NCBI RefSeq assembly: GCF_002160895.1 | Contig: NZ_NFLL01000007.1 | Coordinates: 1 to 64,000, forward strand | From: Faecalibacterium sp. An122 | GTDB taxonomy: Bacteria > Bacillota > Clostridia > Oscillospirales > Ruminococcaceae | DNA: 64,000 nt | Reading direction: 5' to 3' | Shown here: piece by piece, positions 1 through 9,884 of the stretch | How positions within the stretch are numbered: position 1 is the stretch's first letter | Layout of the letters: each line of letters opens with the position of its first letter | Notes under the pieces: model-generated | Told to the model about the DNA's origin: nothing | Database searches by the model: none | The model's input: the letters and a program-made list of their open reading frames with translations, nothing else | Position numbers and translations under genes: made by a program

Positions 1-11
1 GGCGGGTTGTA

Positions 12-1697
12 TCAGGCCTGGGCCTTTACCTCGGTCTCGATGGAGGAGTGGCCCTTGGGGATGACGTACCGCACCGCCGGCAGGGAGACGTTGGTGGAAT
101 ACAGGCTGACGTTGGGGTCGCACTTGATGACGGTCCCCTCGCCGCTGCCCGACACGGTGCAGGACACCGATGCGTTGCGGGCGGTGGCTGCGCCGTTCGC
201 TGTGGACTCCAGATAGCCGGAGGCGAACCGGGGCACCGCAAAGCCGCAGTCATAGGCCTCGCAGTCGTAAGCGCTGTCGATCTCATGGCGGCGGATGTGG
301 CCGGTTGCGGTGGGCAAGATGGTGGTGGTCACCTCGATGCCCGGGAAGGGGGACCAGCGGCTCACCACCCGGTCCTCACGGATTTCGTGGGAGATGGACA
401 CCTTCCGGACAAAGACATTGTCGTCGATGACAAAGGCCAGCATGCTGTCGGGGGCGGCCTGGTAGATCACCTCACGGCTGCGGGAAGCGCAGAAGCCGAA
501 CCGGGTGTCGTAGGCGAATTTGGCGTATTTCTCAGGGAACTGGCCGTGGCCGTGACCCTCGTTGACGCCGGCGGGATAGGCCGTCACACGGCCCTCCGAG
601 CGGGCCACCAGCATATTGGCGTGGGGCATGGGCTTGAGGGCGTCCAGCTGGGGCACAGGCAGGGCCTCGGCGGTCCAGAAGGGATGGCCATCGGGCAGGG
701 CCAGCAGGATAAAGCACTTCATACCCCAGTAGGGACTGCCGGGGGCGTTGTACCGCTCGGCCATATACATCTGGGGATAGCAGTAGCCGATGGTCAGGAT
801 GCCGTCCCGGTCGAACATCTTCTGATTCAGCCACCAGTTGAAGTTCCGGGCGATCAGGCCCTTCATGACGCCCAGAGGGAAGGGTTCCAGACCGGCCCAG
901 ACGCAGGCCGACCAGAAACAGCACTGGGCAAACCGATAGCTCAGGCTGCGGCCATAGGGCAGGGCTGCGCCGTTGTCGTCAAACCAGTAGATGAACTGCT
1001 TGGCAAACAGCTCGGCCCGGCTGCGGTAGAGGGCCGCCCGCTCGGGGTCGGTGTCGGCGGCAAACTTGGCGTAGAGGATGCCGTAGTACTGGATGGCCCA
1101 GGGGATATAGTAGTCCTTCTGGGGGCTGGCGCCGTCGGTGGACCAGCCGTCTCCGCTGTAGTAGCTGTCAATCCGCGCCAGGCCCCGGGCCAGATTCTCG
1201 GGGTCGTAGGGCATCCCGCACTTTTTCAGGGCCAGGTTCACCAGAATCATGAAAAACTGCCAGTTGCACTCGGGGATGACGTGGTGGTTGATCTGTTCCA
1301 GCCACCGGGCCAGATTCTGCTTCTCGGTGTCGGACAGGGGGTCCCACAGCTTTTCGGGGGCGGTCAGCAGGCCGCAGGCGATGGCCGCCATCTCCACAAA
1401 GCACTGGTCGTAGTCTCCGCACTCGCCCCAGTACTCGGGGTTTTCGGGGTCGGAGCCGGCGGCCAGGCCGCGGCGGTAGATCTCCTCAAATTCCGGGTCG
1501 GAGCCGCCTCCCACCCAGAAGGGCACCAGAGCCCACAGAGGCCGGCTGAAGGCCTCCAGCTCGATGGCGGCCTGACCGTAGGTCACGCCGGTTTCTCCCA
1601 GGTGAAGCCGGGCTTTGCCCTCGGAATAATAGGGTTTCAGGGGGTCAAGAAACAGGTGCATCAGCGCCTGAAAATCCTGTTTGGTGGAAAGTTCCAT
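12..1697 (-). CDS. DUF2264 family protein, probable glycoside hydrolase
   Basis: The 561-residue product has no signal peptide, so it should be cytoplasmic. The N-terminal half (W/Y-rich helices, e.g. EYWGECGDYDQCFVEMAAIACGLL near residues 86-110) looks like the DUF2264 alpha/alpha-barrel fold; from memory, this family has partly been reclassified as GH154, with beta-glucuronidase activity reported. The C-terminal third looks beta-rich. The start has GAGGAA about 6 nt upstream, and the gene follows the beta-glucuronidase by only 14 bp, so it is the last gene seen of the minus-strand transporter/hydrolase operon. I infer that it removes or exposes uronic acid on the imported oligosaccharide. 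Family assignment is fairly sure; the exact reaction is not. Confidence 0.75.
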   Translation of the reverse strand: MELSTKQDFQALMHLFLDPLKPYYSEGKARLHLGETGVTYGQAAIELEAFSRPLWALVPFWVGGGSDPEFEEIYRRGLAAGSDPENPEYWGECGDYDQCFVEMAAIACGLLTAPEKLWDPLSDTEKQNLARWLEQINHHVIPECNWQFFMILVNLALKKCGMPYDPENLARGLARIDSYYSGDGWSTDGASPQKDYYIPWAIQYYGILYAKFAADTDPERAALYRSRAELFAKQFIYWFDDNGAALPYGRSLSYRFAQCCFWSACVWAGLEPFPLGVMKGLIARNFNWWLNQKMFDRDGILTIGYCYPQMYMAERYNAPGSPYWGMKCFILLALPDGHPFWTAEALPVPQLDALKPMPHANMLVARSEGRVTAYPAGVNEGHGHGQFPEKYAKFAYDTRFGFCASRSREVIYQAAPDSMLAFVIDDNVFVRKVSISHEIREDRVVSRWSPFPGIEVTTTILPTATGHIRRHEIDSAYDCEAYDCGFAVPRFASGYLESTANGAATARNASVSCTVSGSGEGTVIKCDPNVSLYSTNVSLPAVRYVIPKGHSSIETEVKAQA

Positions 1698-1711
1698 GGC
1701 TGTTTCCTCTT

Positions 1712-3508
1712 TTATTTCTTGTAGTCAAAGTTGGGGATGGCCGTCCAGCGGCGGCGCAGGGTGTGGGCTGCCAGCTTGGGGCGGCGGTCCCGGGTCAGCA
1801 GGCCCTTGCGGTTGCCGCCCACCCGCATGGGGCCCTGAATGGTGGCAAAGTCGGCGAAGTTCCAGGGCATCTCTCCGATGAAGAAATCCCTCTTGTCAAA
1901 TTCTTCCCCCATCCGCTGATAGTATTCCGCCTGGTACTCCTCGCTGAACATTCCGCCGCAGGCGTCATGGAGGCCGTTGACGGTGTCGGCGCCGTATTCG
2001 GTGATGGCCACCGGCTTGCCCATGCCCGCCCAGAAGTCCAGTTCCTCGTTGAGGCCGGCGCAGGCGGCGTCCAGGTCGCCCGACAGGTTGTACCAGCCAT
2101 AGTACCGGTTGATGCAGACCACGTCCATGGTGCGGGTGGTTATGTCCTTGGTGTAGTCGTTCTGGCAGCACACCAGGGTGACGGGACGGTCCTGGGGATC
2201 CTGGGCATGGGCCTGCTCATAGAGGGCGTGCCAGTATTCCAGGGCCGACTCAGGATAGTGTTCCAGGTCGGGCTCGTTGCCCAGGCTCCACAGGATGACG
2301 CAGGGATGGTTCTTGTCCCGGGCAATCATCTCGTCCAGCACCTGGCGGTGATGGGCGGCCAGGAGATCGTTCTTGTAGGGGTCCCGGGATGCGCCGTTGA
2401 TGCCCACCGCCGGGGTCTCGTCGATGACCAGAATGCCCTCCCGGTCGCACAGGGCGTAGAATTCCTCGGCGTAGGGGTAGTGGCTGGTGCGCAGGGAGTT
2501 GGCCCCGAACCAGTGCATATAGTGCAGGTCGGTGACGTTGGCCACCTGGTTGAGGCCGCGGCCATGGAGGGCGCTGTCCTCGTGCTTGCCGAAGCCCTTG
2601 AGGTAGACCGGCCTGCCGTTGAGCAGAAGTTTGGTTCCCTCCACCTTCACCTCACGGATGCCGAAGGTCTCGTCGTAGCAGTCCTCCCCAAAGGTCACCC
2701 GGGCGGTGTAGAGGGCAGGAGTGCCGGGCCAGGGTTCCCACAGCTGGGGATCGGGCACCGTGACGCTGCCTGCGGCCCCCTGGGCGGCGGCCACCGGCTT
2801 GCCCGCCGGGTCCAGAATCTCCACCGAGACGCTGCCCTCGCCCACCGTGTCCACCCGATAGTCCACCCGGCCGTCGCAGTGGGGCACCAGGGTGATGTCG
2901 GCGATGTAGGCCCTGGGGGTGGTGTAGAGGGTCACCGGGCGCTGGATGCCGGCATAGTTGAAGAAATCGAAGTTGGGGCGGTTCATGGGCTTGGCGTTGG
3001 CCTTGGCGTGTTCCACCGAGGGAATGCCGGCGTTGTCCGAGCCAAAGAAGGCGATTTCGCCCGGCTCGTTGCCCACCGGCAGGGTGTTGCGGTTCACCCG
3101 GTTGTCGGCGGCCACCGTCAGCAGGGCGGTGGCACCGGGGGCCAGACGGCCGGTGACGTCGGCCTCAAAGGGCAAAAAGCCGCCCCGGTGCTCGGCAATG
3201 AGCTGGCCATCCAGCCAGACCTTGGCCTGGTGGGTCACCGAGCCGAACCGCAGCACCACCCGCTGACCGGCGCAGCTGCGGGGCAGGGTGACGGTGCGCT
3301 GATAATACACCCAGCCGTAATGATCCCGCCAGGCGCGGTCGGGCTTCTGATCGTTGAAGCTGGCGGGCACCGCCACCGTCTCGGCGCCGGGCAGGGCCGA
3401 AGCCGGGTCCAGGCTGGGGGCGGCGGGGTCGCCGTGGTCCAGGGCAAAGTTCCAGATGCCGTCCAGGCTCAGGGTGAGCCGCGCGGCGTTCTGCTGAGGA
3501 TAAAGCAT
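1712..3508 (-). CDS. uidA: Beta-glucuronidase, glycoside hydrolase family 2
   Basis: The 598-residue cytoplasmic GH2 enzyme hydrolyses beta-D-glucuronides to free glucuronate. Sugar-binding, immunoglobulin-like and TIM-barrel domains follow in order. Catalytic acid/base Glu412 lies in LGNEPD and nucleophile Glu504 in ITEYGAD, close to the E. coli enzyme's 413 and 504. The N-x-K motif that contacts the glucuronate carboxylate is present as Asn566/Lys568 (GGNRKG), which separates true beta-glucuronidases from GH2 galactosidases. I chose the ATG at 3508 because GGGAGGAAC sits directly upstream of it; an in-frame ATG five codons earlier would place that Shine-Dalgarno inside the gene. It lies between the GH88 and DUF2264 genes in one operon. 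Gut enzymes of this family can also act on drug and bile glucuronides. Confidence 0.95.
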   Translation of the reverse strand: MLYPQQNAARLTLSLDGIWNFALDHGDPAAPSLDPASALPGAETVAVPASFNDQKPDRAWRDHYGWVYYQRTVTLPRSCAGQRVVLRFGSVTHQAKVWLDGQLIAEHRGGFLPFEADVTGRLAPGATALLTVAADNRVNRNTLPVGNEPGEIAFFGSDNAGIPSVEHAKANAKPMNRPNFDFFNYAGIQRPVTLYTTPRAYIADITLVPHCDGRVDYRVDTVGEGSVSVEILDPAGKPVAAAQGAAGSVTVPDPQLWEPWPGTPALYTARVTFGEDCYDETFGIREVKVEGTKLLLNGRPVYLKGFGKHEDSALHGRGLNQVANVTDLHYMHWFGANSLRTSHYPYAEEFYALCDREGILVIDETPAVGINGASRDPYKNDLLAAHHRQVLDEMIARDKNHPCVILWSLGNEPDLEHYPESALEYWHALYEQAHAQDPQDRPVTLVCCQNDYTKDITTRTMDVVCINRYYGWYNLSGDLDAACAGLNEELDFWAGMGKPVAITEYGADTVNGLHDACGGMFSEEYQAEYYQRMGEEFDKRDFFIGEMPWNFADFATIQGPMRVGGNRKGLLTRDRRPKLAAHTLRRRWTAIPNFDYKK

Positions 3509-3607
3509 GGTTGTTCCTCCCATCCAAACGGGTGATCTGTCCGGGCCGGATGCTCTGTGGCTGCGGCCCGGGCCCAGCGGGGGAAATCGAATTCCCCCGG
3601 ACGTTTC

Positions 3608-4768
3608 TTACCAGTACATCTCCCAGTCCTTGGTCAGGCGGGTGAGGGCCTCCATGTAGAAGTAATCGCCCCAGCTGGTGCACTCGTCCACGCCCTCGGG
3701 GGTGCAGGTGTTGTAGGGGCTCTTTTTGCTGTAGGTGCCATGGAGCAGCTGGCCCGAACCCAGGGTGGCGGTGCGGACGGCGTAGTGGTCGTAGAGGGAG
3801 GCCAGCATCTGGCGGGCCAGGGTCCGCCAGCTCTCGGCCTCGGCGGGCTCCACATACTTGGCAGCCTCCAGCAGGCCGCAGGCCACGATGGCCGCCGAGG
3901 AGGAGTCGCGGGGTTCGCCGCTGTCGGGGGCGAAAATCATATCCCAGCAGGGGATCAGGTCCTCGGGCAGGCGGGACAGGTAGAAGTCCAGGGCCCGGCG
4001 GAACACATCCAGGAATTTTTCATCGTGGGTGTAGGTGTAGCCGATGGCGCTGCCGTAGACGCCCCAGGCCTGGCCCCGGGCCCAGAAACTGTCGTCCCGG
4101 TAGCCCTGGCAGGTGCGGCCGCCCTTGGGGGTGCCGTCGGGGTTCATGTAGAAGGTGTGGTAGGTGCTGCCGTCCTCCCGGAAGGAGTTGGCCAGGCAGG
4201 TGGCGGTGTGGGCCGCCGCAATGGCCCGGTATTTGTCGTCGCCGGTGGTCTCGGTGGCCCAGTACAGCAGGGGCACGTTGAGCATGCAGTCGATGATGTA
4301 GCGGTAGTTGTCGGGGTCGTCCATGGTGCCCCAGGCCTGCAGGAATTTGCCGCTGGGCTGATAGCGGGTCAGCAGCTGGTCGGCGGCCGCCACGGCGGCG
4401 TCACGGCCCTTTTCGCTGCCCACCAGCTTCCAGGCCGCCACGCAGGTGGGGCTGTACAAAAAGCCCATGTCGTGGTGGTCCACCTCCACCTTGCGGCGGA
4501 TGCGGTCGGCGAAGCTGTCCACCTGGATCAGGGCCGCCTGTTTGAACGCTTCATTGCCGGTGGCCTCATAGGCCAGCCAGATTTCTCCCGGCCAGAAGCC
4601 GCAGGTCCACTGGTTGTTGGGGCAGCCGGGGTAGATGTTGTTGACGCTGGAATGATTCTGGCACTGCCAGGTGTAGAGAGGGAGATTGGCCTCCACCTGA
4701 CGGCAGGCCGCGGCCAGGGCCTCCCGGGCCTCGGCGTCGGACAAAACACGGTTGGGGAAGGTTTTCAT
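3608..4768 (-). CDS. Unsaturated glucuronyl hydrolase, glycoside hydrolase family 88
   Basis: The 386-residue alpha/alpha-barrel enzyme removes 4,5-unsaturated uronic acid from the non-reducing end of oligosaccharides made by polysaccharide lyases. Two family Asp residues are visible at Asp100 (HHDMGFLYSP) and Asp160 (IIDCMLNVPLLYWA), spaced as in characterised GH88 enzymes (88/149). The WARGQAWGVYG motif is also present. There is no signal peptide, so it acts on imported oligosaccharides. The ATG at 4768 is preceded by AAGGAGG 12 nt upstream. Its partner could be the heparinase II/III-like lyase at 13024-14820. A GH105 assignment is less likely because of the motif context. Confidence 0.92.
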   Translation of the reverse strand: MKTFPNRVLSDAEAREALAAACRQVEANLPLYTWQCQNHSSVNNIYPGCPNNQWTCGFWPGEIWLAYEATGNEAFKQAALIQVDSFADRIRRKVEVDHHDMGFLYSPTCVAAWKLVGSEKGRDAAVAAADQLLTRYQPSGKFLQAWGTMDDPDNYRYIIDCMLNVPLLYWATETTGDDKYRAIAAAHTATCLANSFREDGSTYHTFYMNPDGTPKGGRTCQGYRDDSFWARGQAWGVYGSAIGYTYTHDEKFLDVFRRALDFYLSRLPEDLIPCWDMIFAPDSGEPRDSSSAAIVACGLLEAAKYVEPAEAESWRTLARQMLASLYDHYAVRTATLGSGQLLHGTYSKKSPYNTCTPEGVDECTSWGDYFYMEALTRLTKDWEMYW

Positions 4769-4811
4769 AAGGTGACAAAGCCTCCTTGAAAAAGTTTGGT
4801 TCCAGTATACA

Positions 4812-4845
4812 CCAAAAAGCGGGGCCGGGCAAAAAGCCCCGGCCC
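4812..4845 (-). terminator. Intrinsic terminator or attenuator between permease and GH88 gene
   Basis: Read on the minus strand, a GC-rich stem of about 12 bp (GCGGGGCCGGG arm) is followed by TTTTTGG. It lies after the stop of the permease at 4927 and before the GH88 gene. A TATACT hexamer just beyond the T run might be a promoter for the hydrolase genes, but no good -35 is visible. Confidence 0.7.
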
Positions 4846-4926
4846 CGCCCACGAAACAATGGGAATCCAGCCTGCTTTCCGGCAGGCGCCGGCTGTAAAA
4901 AGCCTGATTCAGTTTGGGATAAGCGA

Positions 4927-5787
4927 TCAGCCCTTGATGCCCGAGGAAGCCACGCCCTGGACGAAGTACTTCTGCAGGGACAGGAACACGATCAGCACCG
5001 GGATCAGCACCACCACCGAGGCGGCCATAATCAGGCCGTACTCAGCCGAGTACTGGGAGATGAACATGCGCAGGCCGATCTGGATGGTCTTCAGTTCGGT
5101 GCGGGTCAGGTAGATCAGGGGTCCCAGGAAGTCGTTCCAGGTGTTGACGAAGGTGAAGATGGTCAGGGTGGACAGAGCCGGCAGGCTCAGGGGCAGCATG
5201 ATGTGCCACCAGATGCCGTATTCGGTCAGGCCGTCGATGCGGGCGGCCTCGCACAGCTCGCTGGGCACGCCCTCATAGAACTGTTTCATCAGGAACACGC
5301 CGAAGGCGCTGAAGGCCTGCAGGCACATAATGGCCAGATGGGTGTTGTTGAGGCCCCAGGAGCTCATCATCATGAACTGAGGCACCATGTAGGCCTGCCA
5401 GGGCACCGCGATGGTGGCGATGTAGCCCAGGAACAGCACATTCTTGCCCTTGAACTGCATTTTGGCAAAGGCATAGGCCGCAAAAGACGAGGTGAACAGC
5501 TGCAGCAGGGTGACCACGATGGTAATCTTGGCGGTGTTCTTGATGAAGGTCAGCAGGGGGATCTCGGTCCAGATGTCCACATAGTTCTGCCAGCGGGGAT
5601 TGGCGGGAATCCACTGGATGGGGAAGCCGAACACGTCCTTGTTCTCCTTGAAGGAGGAGGACAGCATCCACAGGAAGGGCATCAGCATGAAGGCGGTGAT
5701 GACGATGAGGAAGAAATAGATCATGAACCGCATGATGGCGTTGCGCCGCTTCTGGGAGGCATGATCTTTGATTGCAGATACAGCCAT
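4927..5787 (-). CDS. Carbohydrate ABC transporter permease, MalG/CUT1 type
   Basis: The 286-residue inner-membrane permease has six predicted membrane segments. The EAA loop that docks the ATPase is clear (CEAARIDGLTEYGIWWHIMLP, about residues 187-207). The C-terminal end FVQGVASSGIKG is typical of the MalG half of CUT1 importers. It sits 15 bp after the MalF-type permease and shares its operon. No ATPase gene is in this locus, so a shared MsmX-type ATPase encoded elsewhere is likely, as in other Firmicutes. The substrate is inferred from the neighbours to be a glucuronate-containing oligosaccharide. Confidence 0.95.
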   Translation of the reverse strand: MAVSAIKDHASQKRRNAIMRFMIYFFLIVITAFMLMPFLWMLSSSFKENKDVFGFPIQWIPANPRWQNYVDIWTEIPLLTFIKNTAKITIVVTLLQLFTSSFAAYAFAKMQFKGKNVLFLGYIATIAVPWQAYMVPQFMMMSSWGLNNTHLAIMCLQAFSAFGVFLMKQFYEGVPSELCEAARIDGLTEYGIWWHIMLPLSLPALSTLTIFTFVNTWNDFLGPLIYLTRTELKTIQIGLRMFISQYSAEYGLIMAASVVVLIPVLIVFLSLQKYFVQGVASSGIKG

Positions 5788-5802
5788 GGTGCTCCTCCTT
5801 TC

Positions 5803-6732
5803 TCAGTTTTCGCCGCGGGAGCCGCGGAACTGGACGATGGTCACGATCAGCACCAGGACAAACAGAACCATGGCGATGGCGCTGGCGTAGCCGTATTTGG
5901 GCGTGTTGACAAAGGCCACATTGTAGATGTAATACACCAGGGTCATGGTGGCGTTGCCGGGACCGCCCTGGGTGATCATGTACATCTGGTCGTACACCTT
6001 GAAGCCCGAGATGGTCAGCATGATGACCACGAAGAAGGTGGTGGGACGCAGCTGGGGCAGGGTGATGTGCCAGAACTGCTGCCAGCGGTTGGCGCCGTCC
6101 AGCTCGGCGGCCTCGTTCAGGTCAGGGTTGCAGCCCTGGAGGCCCGCCAGGTAGATGACCATGTAGTAGCCCATGTTCTTCCAGACGCTGAACAGGATGA
6201 CGGTCAGCATGGCGGTCTCTTTGCCGGCGGCCCAGCGGGGCAGGTTCTCCACGCCCAGCGCGGCCAGCAGGGAGTTGATGGGGCCCATGGCAGGGTTGAA
6301 AATCATGTTCCAGACCGCAGCCACCGCCACCAGCGATGCGACGTAGGGGAAGAAGGCCACCGTGCGGAAGAAGTTGCGCAGGCGGACATTCTGGTTCAGC
6401 AGGACCGCCATGGCCAGGCTGCACACCAGGGTCAGGGGCACCGTGCCCAGAACGTAGACGATGGTGTTCACCAGGGCGGCCTGGAAGATCTTGTCGGTCT
6501 TGAACAGCTTGATGAAGTTGCTCAGGCCCACAAACTCAATGGCGTGGCGGCCGTCCCAGGAGCAGAAGGCCAGGGCGATGGCGAAGACCATCGGCACCAG
6601 AGTGAACACGCAGAAACCGATGAAGTTGGGGGCAATGAAGGTGTAAGCGGTCAGGGTGTCCCGAACCGATTTCTTCAGGGCCTTGCGGGGAGGCTTATCC
6701 GCCTTGACGGTTGACGCGGCAGGATTTGCCAT
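5803..6732 (-). CDS. Carbohydrate ABC transporter permease, MalF/CUT1 type
   Basis: The 309-residue multi-pass membrane protein has the EAA motif NEAAELDGANRWQQFWHITLPQL and pairs with the MalG-type permease downstream. The ATG at 6732 is chosen because AGGAGGAG stands 9 nt upstream; the longer open frame would begin inside the terminator hairpin at 6765-6797. The N-terminal about 35 residues are charged (KADKPPRKALKK) and cytoplasmic. It is the second gene of the operon after the binding protein. Confidence 0.95.
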   Translation of the reverse strand: MANPAASTVKADKPPRKALKKSVRDTLTAYTFIAPNFIGFCVFTLVPMVFAIALAFCSWDGRHAIEFVGLSNFIKLFKTDKIFQAALVNTIVYVLGTVPLTLVCSLAMAVLLNQNVRLRNFFRTVAFFPYVASLVAVAAVWNMIFNPAMGPINSLLAALGVENLPRWAAGKETAMLTVILFSVWKNMGYYMVIYLAGLQGCNPDLNEAAELDGANRWQQFWHITLPQLRPTTFFVVIMLTISGFKVYDQMYMITQGGPGNATMTLVYYIYNVAFVNTPKYGYASAIAMVLFVLVLIVTIVQFRGSRGEN

Positions 6733-6764
6733 AGGGAAACTCCTCCTTTCCAAACAATCCTCAC

Positions 6765-6797
6765 AAAAAAGCGGGGCGGGCAGGCAGCCCGCCCCGC
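6765..6797 (-). terminator. Stem-loop after the binding-protein gene
   Basis: A perfect 11-bp stem (GCGGGGCGGGC with its complement, 5-nt loop) is followed by six T residues on the minus strand. It lies between the binding protein and the permeases. Partial termination or 3'-end protection here would yield more binding protein than permease, a common arrangement in such operons. Confidence 0.85.
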
Positions 6798-6830
6798 GCC
6801 GGTACAAAAGATAGGGCGCTCAGCGAGAAA

Positions 6831-8147
<1,317 letters not shown>

Positions 8148-8230
8148 GATCTTTGCCTCCTGGAAATCTTCTCTTTCTTCTTCGATGCAGCGTCCCGCCC
8201 CGTGTCGGCGGGTCCGCTTTCCTTGTTTAT

Positions 8231-8337
8231 ACTATAAGCCCGCCTGTCCCTTTTCGGAATGGAAAATCCAAAAAAGCGTCTGTAATTTTTTTATTTTTTC
8301 CAGAAAAGATGCAATATCTTAAACTCAAAGATGCAAT
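8231..8337 (-). promoter_or_regulatory. Putative activator-dependent promoter of the glycan operon with direct repeats
   Basis: On the minus strand TATAGT (8236-8231) can serve as -10, but at the expected -35 position only ATTCCG is found, suggesting a need for an activator. Further upstream, AAGATGCAAT occurs twice (8306-8315 and 8328-8337), centres 22 bp apart, i.e. about two helical turns. AraC-type regulators commonly bind such spaced direct repeats. The regulator encoded at 11677-12939 is the natural candidate. This is inference from spacing only. Confidence 0.45.
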
Positions 8338-8412
8338 TAATCCATTTTTGCACAAAAATTTGTTGCTGTATTCGATTTTTTCAGTACTATATACACAAGG
8401 GTTCTCCGGCGA

Positions 8413-9582
8413 TCAGGACAGGATTTTATACGCTGCCCAGCCGGATGCCGCCAGCAGCAGCCCCGCCGCCCCAAAGCAGGCCGCCGGGCCCGCGGCGGCC
8501 ACCGCCGAGGACCCCACCAAAAACATCACCTCAAAGACGCTGCCGCTCATATTGAACAGCGAGAGGGCTTCGGCCCGGCGTTCCTCCTGGCCGGCGGCGT
8601 CCACCAGGTTGTTCTGGAATTTTTCCAGGATGCAGCCGGGCATCCGCAGCAGCAAGGGCAGAGTCAGCATCAGGGCCACCGCCGGGAGGGTCCGGTCTAC
8701 GAGGCCCAGAACCGCCATGCCGGCCCCCGCCAGCACAAACAGCCCCGCCAGGGCCTGCAGGGTGTGTTCCGGCTTGAGCCGGTCCAGCAGCGGCCCCGAC
8801 AGCATCTGAATCACCGAATACCCCAGAATGATGGCCGTGAGCCATTCGGCCCGGGCCCCGCAGGCCAGCAGCTTGTCGGCGTAGAAGAAATTCACCAGAA
8901 TCTGACCCATGTTCAAGGCCGCCAGGGCGGCAATCAGGGCCAGGGCCCGCCGGGTCAGCACCATATGGGCCAGGCCGGGCCGGGGTGCGGTTTCGGTCCG
9001 GGGCGGGCGGCGCTGCACCGGCAGCGGCGGCAGGGAAAAGGAGGCCAGCCAGGCCAGAAAACTGGTGAGGACGCTGGCCGCCAGCAGGACGGGAATACCC
9101 CCCACAGCGTACAGGCCCGCATAGCACAGGGTGCTGACCACAAAGCCGGCGGTTTCCAGGTTCCGCACCCGGGCGGTGCTGGTCAGATACCGTTCCGGCG
9201 GCAGGGTGCCGTAGAGATAGGCGCTGAGGGTGCCCGACTCAAAGCTGAGGGCTGCTCCTTCCACCATGGCTTCCAGCCAGAACAAGGGCAGGGACCGGGT
9301 GAGAAAGGCCGTCAGCAGCAGCACCCGGGCCATCACAAACAGAAACTCATACAGCAGGATGGACCGGCGGCAGCCGATCCGGTCGGTGAGGCGGCCCGAG
9401 GGCACCTCGCTCAGCAGGACCGCCAGGGACAAGGCCGCCTGCAGCAGAAAGAACTGGCTGACGCTCACCCCTGCGGTGGTGCGCACCAGCAGGGAAACAG
9501 GGCCAAAAAAGACCAGCCCGTTCAAAAAGGACATGACCGTCAGACCGTCCAGCGGACGGCCTGGGCAGATAAACGATTTCAT
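8413..9582 (-). CDS. MFS transporter
   Basis: The product is about 389 residues with 12 predicted membrane segments. The MFS motif A between segments 2 and 3 is present as GRLTDRIGCRRS. I prefer the second ATG (9582), which has GTGAGGT 9 nt upstream; the ATG at 9597 has no good ribosome site. It has its own promoter and a leader of about 175 nt with a tiny ORF. It stands alone between the glycan operon and the two-component system, and the substrate cannot be told from sequence. It could be a drug or sugar/metabolite exporter. Confidence 0.85.
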   Translation of the reverse strand: MKSFICPGRPLDGLTVMSFLNGLVFFGPVSLLVRTTAGVSVSQFFLLQAALSLAVLLSEVPSGRLTDRIGCRRSILLYEFLFVMARVLLLTAFLTRSLPLFWLEAMVEGAALSFESGTLSAYLYGTLPPERYLTSTARVRNLETAGFVVSTLCYAGLYAVGGIPVLLAASVLTSFLAWLASFSLPPLPVQRRPPRTETAPRPGLAHMVLTRRALALIAALAALNMGQILVNFFYADKLLACGARAEWLTAIILGYSVIQMLSGPLLDRLKPEHTLQALAGLFVLAGAGMAVLGLVDRTLPAVALMLTLPLLLRMPGCILEKFQNNLVDAAGQEERRAEALSLFNMSGSVFEVMFLVGSSAVAAAGPAACFGAAGLLLAASGWAAYKILS

Positions 9583-9693
9583 TTTCTCGTACCTCACATC
9601 AAACGTTCAGAAAAACAGCGTTTTCCCGGGGCAGGGCACAGCACGCCCCAGGGCGTACCCCTGGACGGGGCACACCGGACGGTTTGGATATGT

Positions 9694-9717
9694 TTAAGGA
9701 CGAGTCAACCGTTTCAT
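9694..9717 (-). CDS. Seven-residue leader peptide MKRLTRP upstream of the MFS gene
   Basis: Within the long leader of the MFS gene, AAAGGAA is followed about 10 nt later by ATG and seven codons (MKRLTRP) ending in TAA. GC-rich inverted repeats such as CCAGGG-GTACG-CCCTGG follow before the MFS start. Short leader peptides upstream of efflux genes often mediate drug-dependent attenuation by ribosome stalling. It is a proposal: the ORF is very short and could be chance. Confidence 0.35.
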   Translation of the reverse strand: MKRLTRP

Positions 9718-9756
9718 CTTGCAGCAGTTCCTTTCACAGGCTGGTAAAGTAAGGCC

Positions 9757-9785
9757 AGTATAACACAAAAGGCCCGTCTGCACAA
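9757..9785 (-). promoter_or_regulatory. Promoter of the MFS gene
   Basis: On the minus strand TTGTGC (9785-9780) and TATACT (9762-9757) are separated by 17 bp. The distance to the MFS start leaves a leader of about 170 nt. Confidence 0.6.
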
Positions 9786-9799
9786 GCGGCGGCGGACGG

Positions 9800-9828
9800 T
9801 TGACAATCCACCCAAAAAACGTTACTTT
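9800..9828 (+). promoter_or_regulatory. Possible promoter of the two-component operon
   Basis: TTGACA at 9800-9805 is followed 17 bp later by the poor -10 TACTTT (9823-9828); TATAAG a few bases further is an alternative with over-long spacing. It drives the plus strand towards the kinase gene. The 9583-9884 gap otherwise holds the divergent MFS promoter and leader. Confidence 0.4.
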
Positions 9829-9884
9829 ATAAGTGTTGTATCCTGAATCGCGCACCGCTGCGCAGGCCGGAAAGGGGGAGGGCC

